A stretch of 64,000 nucleotides of DNA from Nocardia jejuensis NBRC 103114 (GTDB lineage Bacteria > Actinomycetota > Actinomycetes > Mycobacteriales > Mycobacteriaceae). The translations under genes and the position numbers were made by a program. The stretch spans positions 62,001 to 126,000 of the forward strand of contig NZ_BDBU01000023.1 of the NCBI RefSeq assembly GCF_001613145.1. The letters run 5' to 3'. The notes beneath the pieces are model-generated. The model worked only from the letters and a program-made list of their open reading frames with translations, did not search any database and had not been told where the DNA came from. Shown here piece after piece: positions 27,807-36,300 of the stretch (within the stretch, counting starts at the first letter, position 1; each line of letters starts with the position of its first letter).

Positions 27807-28151
27807 TCATATCGGACGCAACCAGCTGTCCGGCTCCGTCTCGTACTCCTGCTCCTGCACGAGCTCTTGACGAGTTACCTCCTCGACGGTCGGTAAACCT
27901 GTCAGCGACAACAGCTCCGGCGCCAGACCGGCGGCCTGCAACTGCGCGCGCCGCTCCATCCCCGCCCGGTTCGCCGCCTGTCGGCACAGGCGCAGAATCT
28001 CCCCGGCCAACTGCTGCGGATCGTCGCGCAGGCTGTCCCGTTCCACCGTGATCCCGCGTGGCAGACCCTGTTCCGTGGTCGTCACCACGATGGATCCGGT
28101 GCGTGAGGAAGCGGTGAACTCGGTGGGGAATCCGAGGTCGTCGGTGGTCAC
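27807..28151 (-). CDS. Small YbaB-like ESX-associated protein
   Basis: GTG 28151 overlaps the upstream espG stop by 4 bp (GTGA), which decides this start over ATG 28175. The 114-aa product shows two strands (FTASSRTGSIVVTTTEQGLPRGITVE) then a helix (QQLAGEILRLCRQAANRAGMERRAQL), the YbaB arrangement without its first helix. The C-terminal 30 residues are acidic. It is the last gene of the WXG-like/EspG/YbaB-like unit. Its role may be as a chaperone or adaptor for that unit; DNA binding is an alternative. Confidence 0.7.
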   Translation of the reverse strand: MTTDDLGFPTEFTASSRTGSIVVTTTEQGLPRGITVERDSLRDDPQQLAGEILRLCRQAANRAGMERRAQLQAAGLAPELLSLTGLPTVEEVTRQELVQEQEYETEPDSWLRPI

Positions 28152-28948
28152 TGCGATACCTGCCCTTCGGCCCATTCGTCTTCCAGAGCGAGGATCACCG
28201 CGCTGATTCGGGTGTCGAGAGTCGCTGTCATCCGTCGGCGATCGGCGGGTGCGGCCACCGGCGGATGTTCACCGGTGACGACATAGCGCCCATCCTGCAC
28301 CAGATCACGCCACTCGATGACATGCCTGGTGATGCCCCGCGGGCCGAAGCGCGAATGTCCCTGCACCACATCGATCCGGCCGAGATTCTCCGCGGGCGCG
28401 GCGAGAAAGTCGGAGGCGCGGGTGACGACAGTGCCCTCGAGCGTCTCGTGCGCCGGAGACATGCCGTATCCGAAATCGATCTCGTCGATGTGCTCCTCTT
28501 CGGCCAGCACGATATCGCGGCCGCGACCCGATTCGGTGTCCGGAAGCGCCGCGACGACCTCGCTCGCGAGCTTGGACGCCTCGAATTCGGTGACGGTGAA
28601 TCCGGCGCTGTGCCTGACGGTTTCGCCGGGCAACTGGGTCACCAGATAGCCGAGATCACCGAAACGCACCGCGAGCAGGCGGATGCTGCCCGCCGCGTCG
28701 AGCCGGTCATGGCCGTCCCAGCCGTGCACCTCGACCCTGACATCCGGAGCGCACAGGGCGTGCAGCACGCTCGCCAGCTCCGGATCGCGGTCGCGCAGAT
28801 CGTCGCGGGCGCGGGCCTTGTTCGCCAGGTGGTCGTCCCACCACTCGGTGCGACTCATGAAAGTCAGCGGGCGCGGCAGGAACTCCTCGCCCGACTCCTC
28901 CCACAGCACCAGGAATTCCAGATCCGTGAAGGACCAGGTTCGATGCAC
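28148..28948 (-). CDS. espG: ESX secretion-associated chaperone, EspG family (copy 2)
   Basis: The 266-aa product has the same frame as the other two copies: N-terminal FTDLEFLVLWEE, YLVTQLPGETVRHSAGFTVTEFEA in the middle, then SRFGPRGITRHVIEWRDLVQDGRYVV and a C-terminal helix (ISAVILALEDEWAEG). It starts at GTG 28948, five nt after the stop of the large WXG-like gene, with GGAGGG upstream, and overlaps the next YbaB-like gene by 4 bp, so it sits in a tight three-gene unit. It likely holds the large WXG-like protein soluble in the cytoplasm before export. Confidence 0.88.
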   Translation of the reverse strand: MHRTWSFTDLEFLVLWEESGEEFLPRPLTFMSRTEWWDDHLANKARARDDLRDRDPELASVLHALCAPDVRVEVHGWDGHDRLDAAGSIRLLAVRFGDLGYLVTQLPGETVRHSAGFTVTEFEASKLASEVVAALPDTESGRGRDIVLAEEEHIDEIDFGYGMSPAHETLEGTVVTRASDFLAAPAENLGRIDVVQGHSRFGPRGITRHVIEWRDLVQDGRYVVTGEHPPVAAPADRRRMTATLDTRISAVILALEDEWAEGQVSQ

Positions 28949-28953
28949 CGAAA

Positions 28954-30738
28954 TCAGCCCTCCACCACAGGTTTCGCAACGATCGGCGCGTCACCCATGG
29001 CTTCCTCGAGGTACTCGGTCGAATCGAGGAAGTCCGGGCGCTTGTGATCCTTGCCGCCCTGACCGCCCTGCGCGCCGTGCCCCATTCCCCCGCCCATCGG
29101 CATACCGCCACCCATGGGCATGCTACTGCCACCGGCCGCGATGCCGGCACGACCGCCGAAGGACGCGGAAGTCTCCGCGGTCGTGGCCGCGACCGCGGCG
29201 CGCGGGAAGAGCTTCTGGCTCGGTTCGCGCGTCGACGGGGTCAGCGGACCGCCGCCTCCTCCCCCGCCACCGCCGCCACCCTTGAGGGCCTTCTCGAGAT
29301 TGCTCAGCGAGCCGGGCAGCGAGGACAGCGGCGAGATGGAGCTGGCGTCCTTCGCCTGCGAGAGCTGCGACGCTTGCGAGGCCTGCGAGGTGAGTCCGGA
29401 CAGCGCGCTGCTCAGCTGCGAGAGACCGGAATCCGATGCGGACGAACCGGATTGGCTGGAACCGCCCTGACCGTTGTTGCTCGGATCGGTGCCGTTCTTG
29501 CCCGGATCCGTTCCGTTCTTACCAGGGTCGGTGCCGTTCTTGCCCGGGTCGGTGCCGTTCGGATCGGTCTTGCTGGGGTCCGTCTTGCTGGGGTCGGTTT
29601 TGCTGGGATCCGTCTTGTTCGGATCGGTTTTGGGCAGTTCCTGAAGAGCGTTGGACGGCAGCGTCGCCGCGCCGAACTTGTTCGGGTTCGTGGAGCCTCC
29701 GCCGCCGGTATTCGGATTCTGGCGGCTGCCTGGATCATCCAGCGACGGCAGCGGTGCGGTCGGATCGACCAGCTTCGGAATCGCGGTGCCCGCGTACTTG
29801 ATTCCGGGGATGTACCACTTGGTGAACGCGGCGACGCCGTCGTTGATGATCTGCGTCTCCTCGTCTTTCCCGCGCCACTCCTCTTTCCACTCTTTGTACA
29901 GGTTGCTGAGCGTGTAGTTCAGGAAGCCCGAGGTGTACAGCAGGTTCTCGGAAATGCCGTGCAGGTCGATCCGAAAGTTGGCGGCCTGCATGTTGAATCG
30001 CTTGACCGCCGCTATCGCGCCGTCCGCGCCCTTACCGGTCCACTGCTTTTCGTCGTTGAGCCGCTCCAGGCGGCCGACGAGGGTTTCGAAGCTGCCGCCG
30101 ATCCGATCGGCGATCGCATCCCAGGCGCCGCTCTTATCCGCGACCAACTGTGGATGGATGCCATGACCGATGTCCACGAACCACTTTCCGTCGTGGCTGC
30201 CCGGATCTTCGACGCCGATCACATCGGTGTAGCGGCCGGTCTTCGCATCGGCGACCGCTGCCATGTCACCGAGGCCGTTGTCGACGCCGGGGGTCGGCGG
30301 GCGATCGGTCCAGGCCGGCAGATCGGTCCGGCCCGGCTGCGGGAGAACGAGTCCGGGAGCGCCCTTGGTGGCCTCCTGCTTCAGTTTGACGAAGGCCAGC
30401 TCGGAATCCTGCGACTGCGCGTCATAGGTCTTGTCCGCGACGATCAGGGTGTCGCCCAGGGCATTCACGAGCGTGATGTAGTGGTCGAGGATTTCGTCGA
30501 CGCGGCCGCCCTGGGCCGCGAATCGGTCGCGCAGGGTGAGGGCGGACTGCAACATATTGTTGTCGCTGAATCCGGTGTATTCGGTCAGCTGCTTCGTATG
30601 CTTCTTCGCCTCGCTGAGCGCGTACACGGCATCGGCGGCGAACTTGGCCGCCTCCTTCGCGGCGCCTGGTTCGAGTTGCAGTGTGCCGCCGCGCGCTAGC
30701 TTGGACAGCTCGGGCCAGGGGTTGTCCTCGTCGGCCAC
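28954..30738 (-). CDS. Large two-hairpin WXG-like ESX substrate (copy 2)
   Basis: The 594-aa product starts at GTG 30738 (GAGGAG upstream). Residues 1-130 form the first helical hairpin (AAKFAADAVYALSEAKKH, then VDEILDHYITLVNALGDTL). The second helical part has WTGKGADGAIAAVKRF near residue 231, a clear WxG turn. The tail carries a stack of KTDPSKTDP and GTDPGKN repeats (about 350-420), a Ser-rich stretch, a 10-glycine run near 500, and a Gly/Met end with GGMPMGGGMGHG. No signal peptide. It is the same architecture as the genes at 10970 and 57118. EspG follows 5 bp after its stop. A secreted substrate is the likeliest role. Confidence 0.8.
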   Translation of the reverse strand: MADEDNPWPELSKLARGGTLQLEPGAAKEAAKFAADAVYALSEAKKHTKQLTEYTGFSDNNMLQSALTLRDRFAAQGGRVDEILDHYITLVNALGDTLIVADKTYDAQSQDSELAFVKLKQEATKGAPGLVLPQPGRTDLPAWTDRPPTPGVDNGLGDMAAVADAKTGRYTDVIGVEDPGSHDGKWFVDIGHGIHPQLVADKSGAWDAIADRIGGSFETLVGRLERLNDEKQWTGKGADGAIAAVKRFNMQAANFRIDLHGISENLLYTSGFLNYTLSNLYKEWKEEWRGKDEETQIINDGVAAFTKWYIPGIKYAGTAIPKLVDPTAPLPSLDDPGSRQNPNTGGGGSTNPNKFGAATLPSNALQELPKTDPNKTDPSKTDPSKTDPSKTDPNGTDPGKNGTDPGKNGTDPGKNGTDPSNNGQGGSSQSGSSASDSGLSQLSSALSGLTSQASQASQLSQAKDASSISPLSSLPGSLSNLEKALKGGGGGGGGGGGPLTPSTREPSQKLFPRAAVAATTAETSASFGGRAGIAAGGSSMPMGGGMPMGGGMGHGAQGGQGGKDHKRPDFLDSTEYLEEAMGDAPIVAKPVVEG

Positions 30739-30780
30739 GTCTCACTCCTCACTCATATCTGTTCGAAGATAGGGCCTTCG

Positions 30781-30803
30781 GGTTCGACCTGTGAGGTCGA
30801 ACC
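30781..30803. other. Inverted repeat upstream of WXG-like gene copy 2
   Basis: GGTTCGACCT and AGGTCGAACC are perfect 10-bp arms with a 3-nt GTG centre, 42 bp upstream of the start at 30738 and just after the stop of the gene ending at 30812. It could be a hairpin terminator for the upstream gene or an operator. Confidence 0.5.
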
Positions 30804-30811
30804 GAGATTCC

Positions 30812-32434
30812 TCACGAATGTCTCTGATGGAAACGCTGTTCGAAACCGGGTGTGTAGACCGATGGCGGAGTCGCGGATGTCGCGTACTCCACGACGCCGT
30901 CGTCCGCGACGTAGAACAGGGCGCGCTGCACCGAGATCTCGCCCTGCCCGGGGGGCGTGTGAACCAGCCAGCCGACCGGAAGTCGTTCCGCGCGTAGCTG
31001 ATCCAGGGGGTAGCCGGTGGTGTCGACGGCATGGGTGTCGATGTAGCGCAGCACCTCGGCGATCGCGTCGGATTCGGGCAGGCGGCCGGGGCCGGTGCGG
31101 GCCACGCCCGACACCGTGAGCTGGTAGTTCGCGCCGTCCAGATCGGCTGTGTCACCGAATGTTTCGGAGAGGTGCTCGCGGGTCACGTCATTGCGTTCGG
31201 CCGCGTCCACGTAGTCGGTGACCGCACTGCGCAGCGAGTCCGACGGCTCGTCCGCGAGCAGACCGCAGATCACGTCCACGACCGTGGCGGCGGTCCACAT
31301 TCCCGGGACCGCGGCGGCCAATTCGGCCGCGTGCGGGGATTCGCCGCGATACCAGCGACCGCGCTCCCACCAGTAGCAGAAGGTCAGCAGGCCACCACCG
31401 GCACGAGAGTTCAACACCGAGTTGGCGATCCACTCGGGAGCGCCCGCGTACAGGCGCGGGAGCGGTGTTCCGCCGTTATACGCGATATCGAGCTCCGGTG
31501 CGTTCCAGACGCCACCCGACAGCACCGCGCGACCACCCGGCAGGGCGTAGAGCGAGGAGCCCGACCGGCGCGACCCTTCGAACCAGCCGAAGGACGGCAG
31601 CACACGCGGGCCCCATTCCGAGCCGATCGCCACGAACGCGGCCGCGAGAGCCGACCATCGCGACCACAGCACCGGGAAATCCGGGAAATCGTCGTCGGAA
31701 GCCGTTGGCAGCACCGCGGATTCGCGGTCGGCGCGGGCGGCCGCGCCCGCTTGCTGCGGAGTGCGCACCTGTCTGTTGCCGTGACGGGCATAGGCCGCCA
31801 GCCAGGTCGGCAGGGTAGTACGCGGGTAGGCATCCAGGTCGGCGAGGTAGTCCTGTGCCGCGAAGAGTTGATCCGCGGGAAACGGCTCGTCGCCGTAGTC
31901 GTGGTCCACATCCAGCTCACCCTCGGAGGTGAGCGTGATCTCGAGCCGCCACCAGGGACCGTCACCGAGAGTCGCTGAGAGCGTGCGATGTTCGACCACC
32001 AGGTCGAGTGTCTCCGGAGACGGGACCCGTTGAGCCTGGCGGCCGGAGTCGTCGGAGTAGGTCAGGCGGGACAGCTGACCGGTGACCGTCATGGCGAATG
32101 CCGCGTGGACGCGGGTCCAGCCCTGCGGACCCTGGGACATGAGCTGTTGCGCGATGGCGTGCGCGAGCGAGCGAGCGCGGTCCGCGACGTCTACCGTGGC
32201 GGGCTCGGGCGCCCTGGCGCCCAGGCTGAAGCCGATATCGGGGGCGGATTCCTCTGCCGCGCCGGATGATTCGGCGGTCTCCACTCCGATCACAGGTGAC
32301 AGGGAGTCGAATTCGAGGTCGACATCGGGGCCGGCGGCGCGCTCATCGGCGTTCGGCGGGCCCGATTGTGTGTCACCGGTGCGGTTTTCGCCGGTTCGGT
32401 GGGACACCTCGCCGGCTTCGTGGGACATGGTCAC
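30812..32434 (-). CDS. ESX-island protein, paralogue of the gene at 6698
   Basis: GTG 32434 has GAGGAG about 10 nt upstream; ATG 32428 is an alternative. The 540-aa product has an N-terminal acidic/Gly linker (1-80), a middle region with RTTLPTWLAAYARHG and then LYALPGGRAVLSGGVWNAPELD, and a C-terminal domain with RLPVGWLVHTPPGQGEISVQ and FYVADDGVVEYATS. The last two parts align with residues 30-170 and 255-345 of the 6698-8473 protein; the SseB-like end of that protein is absent. No catalytic motif is seen. It is preceded by a 96-aa gene 70 bp upstream. The function is unknown, but two related copies in one island suggest a role tied to the ESX cargo. Confidence 0.72.
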   Translation of the reverse strand: MTMSHEAGEVSHRTGENRTGDTQSGPPNADERAAGPDVDLEFDSLSPVIGVETAESSGAAEESAPDIGFSLGARAPEPATVDVADRARSLAHAIAQQLMSQGPQGWTRVHAAFAMTVTGQLSRLTYSDDSGRQAQRVPSPETLDLVVEHRTLSATLGDGPWWRLEITLTSEGELDVDHDYGDEPFPADQLFAAQDYLADLDAYPRTTLPTWLAAYARHGNRQVRTPQQAGAAARADRESAVLPTASDDDFPDFPVLWSRWSALAAAFVAIGSEWGPRVLPSFGWFEGSRRSGSSLYALPGGRAVLSGGVWNAPELDIAYNGGTPLPRLYAGAPEWIANSVLNSRAGGGLLTFCYWWERGRWYRGESPHAAELAAAVPGMWTAATVVDVICGLLADEPSDSLRSAVTDYVDAAERNDVTREHLSETFGDTADLDGANYQLTVSGVARTGPGRLPESDAIAEVLRYIDTHAVDTTGYPLDQLRAERLPVGWLVHTPPGQGEISVQRALFYVADDGVVEYATSATPPSVYTPGFEQRFHQRHS

Positions 32435-32504
32435 GCGTAATCGTCTCCTCGACGGTCACCCTGAGACGACACGAACCCCGGGCTGTCGGGGTCGTGCGCC
32501 GGAA

Positions 32505-32795
32505 TCACTTGCCTTCGGACGATGAACGACGTTCGGCGATCGTGCGTTCGAGTTCCTCGCGCCAGCGCGCGGCATTGCTGCCGTCCAACTGACCGGCGAA
32601 GGATCGGCGAGCCGCATCGACCATGTCTTCCCTGGCTTCCGGACGGGCGCGGGCGATCGCCCACAGCGCATCCTGCGTCGGAGAGTCGAGGCCCGTCGAA
32701 CTGCGGACGCCCTGCCCCTGGAGAGCGGCGGCCAGCGCGGCCTCGAAATTGTGCCGCAATTGCTCCTCGGTCGGACGGCCACTGCGCACGTCCAT
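32505..32795 (-). CDS. Small helical protein downstream of the giant toxin gene
   Basis: ATG 32795 (96 aa) is directly abutted by GAGGAGG, so GTG 32789, 6 nt later, may be the true start. The product is mostly helical (EEQLRHNFEAALAAALQG, TQDALWAIARARPEAREDMVDAARRSFAGQL, EELERTIAERRSS) and soluble. It is the first gene after the 7,484-aa toxin on the same strand, 97 bp from its stop, the place where an immunity gene usually lies. Nothing in its sequence proves immunity. Confidence 0.6.
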   Translation of the reverse strand: MDVRSGRPTEEQLRHNFEAALAAALQGQGVRSSTGLDSPTQDALWAIARARPEAREDMVDAARRSFAGQLDGSNAARWREELERTIAERRSSSEGK

Positions 32796-32892
32796 CCTCC
32801 TCGTCTGTCGAAAGCCAACTGTCAGCATCACATATCCGAGTCGACCACGCGGTTGCCGAAATGGAAAAAATCGGCGAACTCACATCGGTTCG

Positions 32893-33330
32893 TCAACCGA
32901 AGATGCCCGCGCGGCGTACCGGATCGGACAGCACATCCCGGATCAGCAAGCCCAGGTCGGCGTCCGGGGGGACCGTGCGATAGCGCACCTCGCACTGCGG
33001 AGTTCCGGCCACGTTGACCAGTAGTCGGGTGTAGCCCTGGTCGGTTCGCTCCCACCAGACATCGGCGCCGAGCCGATCCAGGGGAAGCAGCTGATCCGCG
33101 ACTCTGAGAATCAACCCAGCCTGCTGATCACGGTAGAAGATCACCCGCAGGCCGTCCATCTCGTCGTAGATTCCGGCCAGCGCGCCTCCGCCGACCTGGG
33201 CGGAGGTCAGCGCGCCCGTCATGGGGTCGAGCATCGCGAACTCGCCGAAACCGGAGTGGGAGCGGACGTAGATGCCGCCGCCCGGGGTGTGGGCGGACGC
33301 GCGCGGGAATCGGTTGGGCCCGCGACCTCG
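32893..33330 (-). other. C-terminal beta-rich domain of the giant toxin
   Basis: The last 140 residues (about 7340-7484), following a Pro/Gly linker, are compact with YVRSHSGFGEFAMLD, RVIFYRDQQAGLILRVADQLLPLDRLGADVWWE and CEVRYRT. No catalytic motif is recognised. As the terminal domain it could be the actual toxic tip or a structural cap. Confidence 0.45.
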
Positions 33331-36300
33331 GGCCGACTGGGCGGGCACAGCTGGTGGCGGGGATCCCATGGGCATGCCGCCGCCGGGGTAGCCAGAGCTC
33401 TGGGCTGTCGCGGGTGCGGCGGAATTCGGGACTTGGCCATTCGAGATATCTGGCGTGCCGGGGACCAAGGGCGAACCACCACCGGGGGCGGCGGGTGTGT
33501 TCGGGGCGTCACTGCCCGGCCCGTGAAGGGTGCCGGGCGAATCGTATTCGGGTTCGTTCCGGCCCGGTGAGACGTTCCGAGGGTCGGTCGGTCCCGGGGA
33601 ACCGGCGCCGGGTTCCGCCCCCGGAGTGTGGTTTCCGGGCCGGTTCGAGCCGTCTCCCTCGTCGTTGAACCGGCGGGGTGCGCCATCGCCTGATGTACCG
33701 GGCGGGGTGCTCTCGGGCGTGCCCGGGTTGCGAGTGTGCGCACCGGAACCGTTCGAGTTGCTCTCGCCTCCAGGCAGATCCGGCAGGGGCGAGCTGCCGG
33801 GAGTTCCCGAGGTGTCGCCATTGCCGAGCCAGTCCGGGAGGTCCGGGAGCTGGGGCAACTCTGGAAGCCCGCCACTACCAGGCCATTCCGGCAGGGTAGG
33901 CAGGGTAGGCAGGGTCGGGAGCGACGGCAGATCGGGAGGCCACGTTCCGTTCGGCGGCGTCGGAATCCCCGGTGGCCATTGCGAACCCGGAGGAAGGGGT
34001 GGGACTGGAGGAATGGTCGGTAGCGGCGGAACCGTCGGATGTGGGGGCAGAGTCGGTAGCGGCGGAACCGGCGGTTGCGGAGGCGGAGTCGGCAACGACG
34101 GAACCGTCGGCTGCGGAGGCAGAGTCGGTAGCGACGGATGTGGGGGTGGAGTGGGCTGCGGCTGCGGCTGCGGCTGCGGCTGCGGCTGCGGCTGCGGCTG
34201 CGGCTGCGGCTGCGGCTGCGGCTGCGGAGGATTGTGGTCTTCCGGGGGAAGGGTCCATGGGTACGGCTGCTCGGAAGGCTCCGGAGTGTAATCCGGGAGA
34301 TCCGCTTCGTACTCGTGCGGTACCCGCGGCAGGTGCGACCGCCAGTTCGGATTGTGCTGGTACTCAGGCTCATCCGAGTCACGATCACCGTCGTCGCCAC
34401 GTCCGGGATCGTCCGAATCGGAACTGTGCGCCTCATCGGATACACCGACGTCCGCACCATCGTCATCGCCGGATTCGGTCCGGTGCAGCGGCGGGCCGCC
34501 CTCGCCGAGTCCAATCGGCTCCGTCGATTCGGCCGACTCGGTCGGTTCGATCGGCTCAGGCGGTTCAGTGGGCTCAGTCGGTTCGGTCGGTTCAGTCGGT
34601 TCGGTCGGTTCGGTCGGTTCGGTCGGTTCGGTCGGCTCAGTCCGCTCAGGCGAGTCGGTCTTCGGTCCATCAGGCAGCGACACATCTGCCGGATCGGCAA
34701 AGTCCGCCGGATCGGCGGGGTCTGCCAAATCTGCCCTGTCGGCGGCGTCTGCCGGGTCAGCAGAATCAGTCTGGTCGCCGGCGCGATCAGCCCGGTCTGG
34801 TGGGTCGGCAGGCTCGGTCGGACTACGGCGCGTGCCATCCGCGGTCCGATCGGCGGCCGTCGAATCGGTTGCTGCCGTTTCGGTCTCGGCAGGTGCCGTC
34901 TCGTCCGTCGGGATCGGCGACGTCGACGGGTCGGCCGACGAGCGAGGAACGGGGTCGGCGGCCGTGTCGGCCGACTCGCGAGAGACGGGGTCGGCGGCTG
35001 TATCGGCCGACCCGCGAGGAACGGGGTCGGCGGCCGTATCGGCTGGCTCGCGGGGAACGGGGTCGGCCGCTGTATCGGCCGGCTCGCGGGGGGCTTCGGA
35101 GGGGTGGGCGTGCGGTTCGGTGGTGGCGGAATGGGGAGTGGCCGGGGGGCGGTGGGGCGGGGTGGTCGGGGATGCCGGGGCGGGGGCTGTCGGCGGGTCG
35201 GGTGGGGTGAGGGTTCGGATGGTGATGGTGCCGTCGAGGGTGACCTCGACCTGGCGGTAGCGGACCGGAATGCCCTGGTCCGCAAGGGAAGCGCGGAGGT
35301 CGGGGCCGAGGATGGGGGTCGGATCGGACAGGTGGGTGACCACCACCACCGTCGGAGGGTTGTCGCGGAGACCGACGCCGGGGGCCAGGGCGCGGTCGGT
35401 TTCGCTGGACAGGACGTCCGTGGTCGCGAGGGCGTGAGCTTCACCCAGGGCGTCGGCGGCATCGGTGAGATGTGCGTAGTACTGGGCGAATTGGTTGAGG
35501 GCGTAGGCGCGTTGCGCGGACAATTCACCGGATCTGCGGGTCGCGGCGTCGCGCTCGTCGAAGTACCGGACCATCTCGCGCTTCGGAATATTGCCGCGCT
35601 GCATCACCTCTTCGATGCGCGCTGCCTCCGCATCCAGGGCCGCGGTGATCGCACGCTCCAGGTCTCTCGCCGAGCGCCCCTCGGGATCGACGCCTAGTGT
35701 GCGGGCCACATCGTCGAGGGCCGCGCGGCGCGCACCTGCCTGATCCGTGGAGTCGAGCGCCCGGGCCGCCAACTCCTCTACCCGCGCCCGCACCTGCGGG
35801 TCGGTGGGTACATGGGTCTCCGGTGAACCCGCCACGGTCCAGCCGTTCGGATCCGAGACGGCCTGCCGCGCAGGTTCACTCGTCTGCCGCGCGGGGTCGG
35901 CCGTCGCCTCCCGCGCCGATTCCGCTGCCGGTTCAGGATCGGCCGAATTCGACGGAAGCTGTTGCGGGGATGTGTCTTCTCGAGTATCGGCGGGAGCGTC
36001 TTCTCGAGTATCGGCGGGCGTGTGTTCTCGAGTATCAGCGGGAGTGTCGGACTTCGGTTCGGTGTCCTCCGAAGGCCGGGTGTTCGAAGTCGGGTCTTCC
36101 GTGCCGTCGTCAGCTCGGCGAGCGGATTGTTGCGTTGCGGTTCCGGGGTCTGAGTCGAGAGGAACACCGTTCTGATCGTCACTGCGCGGCATCTCGACAG
36201 TGGCATCGTCACCGCGCGGCAACTCGACAGTGCCATCGTCACTACGCGGCAACTCGACAGTGCCATCGTCACTACGCGGCAACTCGACAGTGCCATCGTC

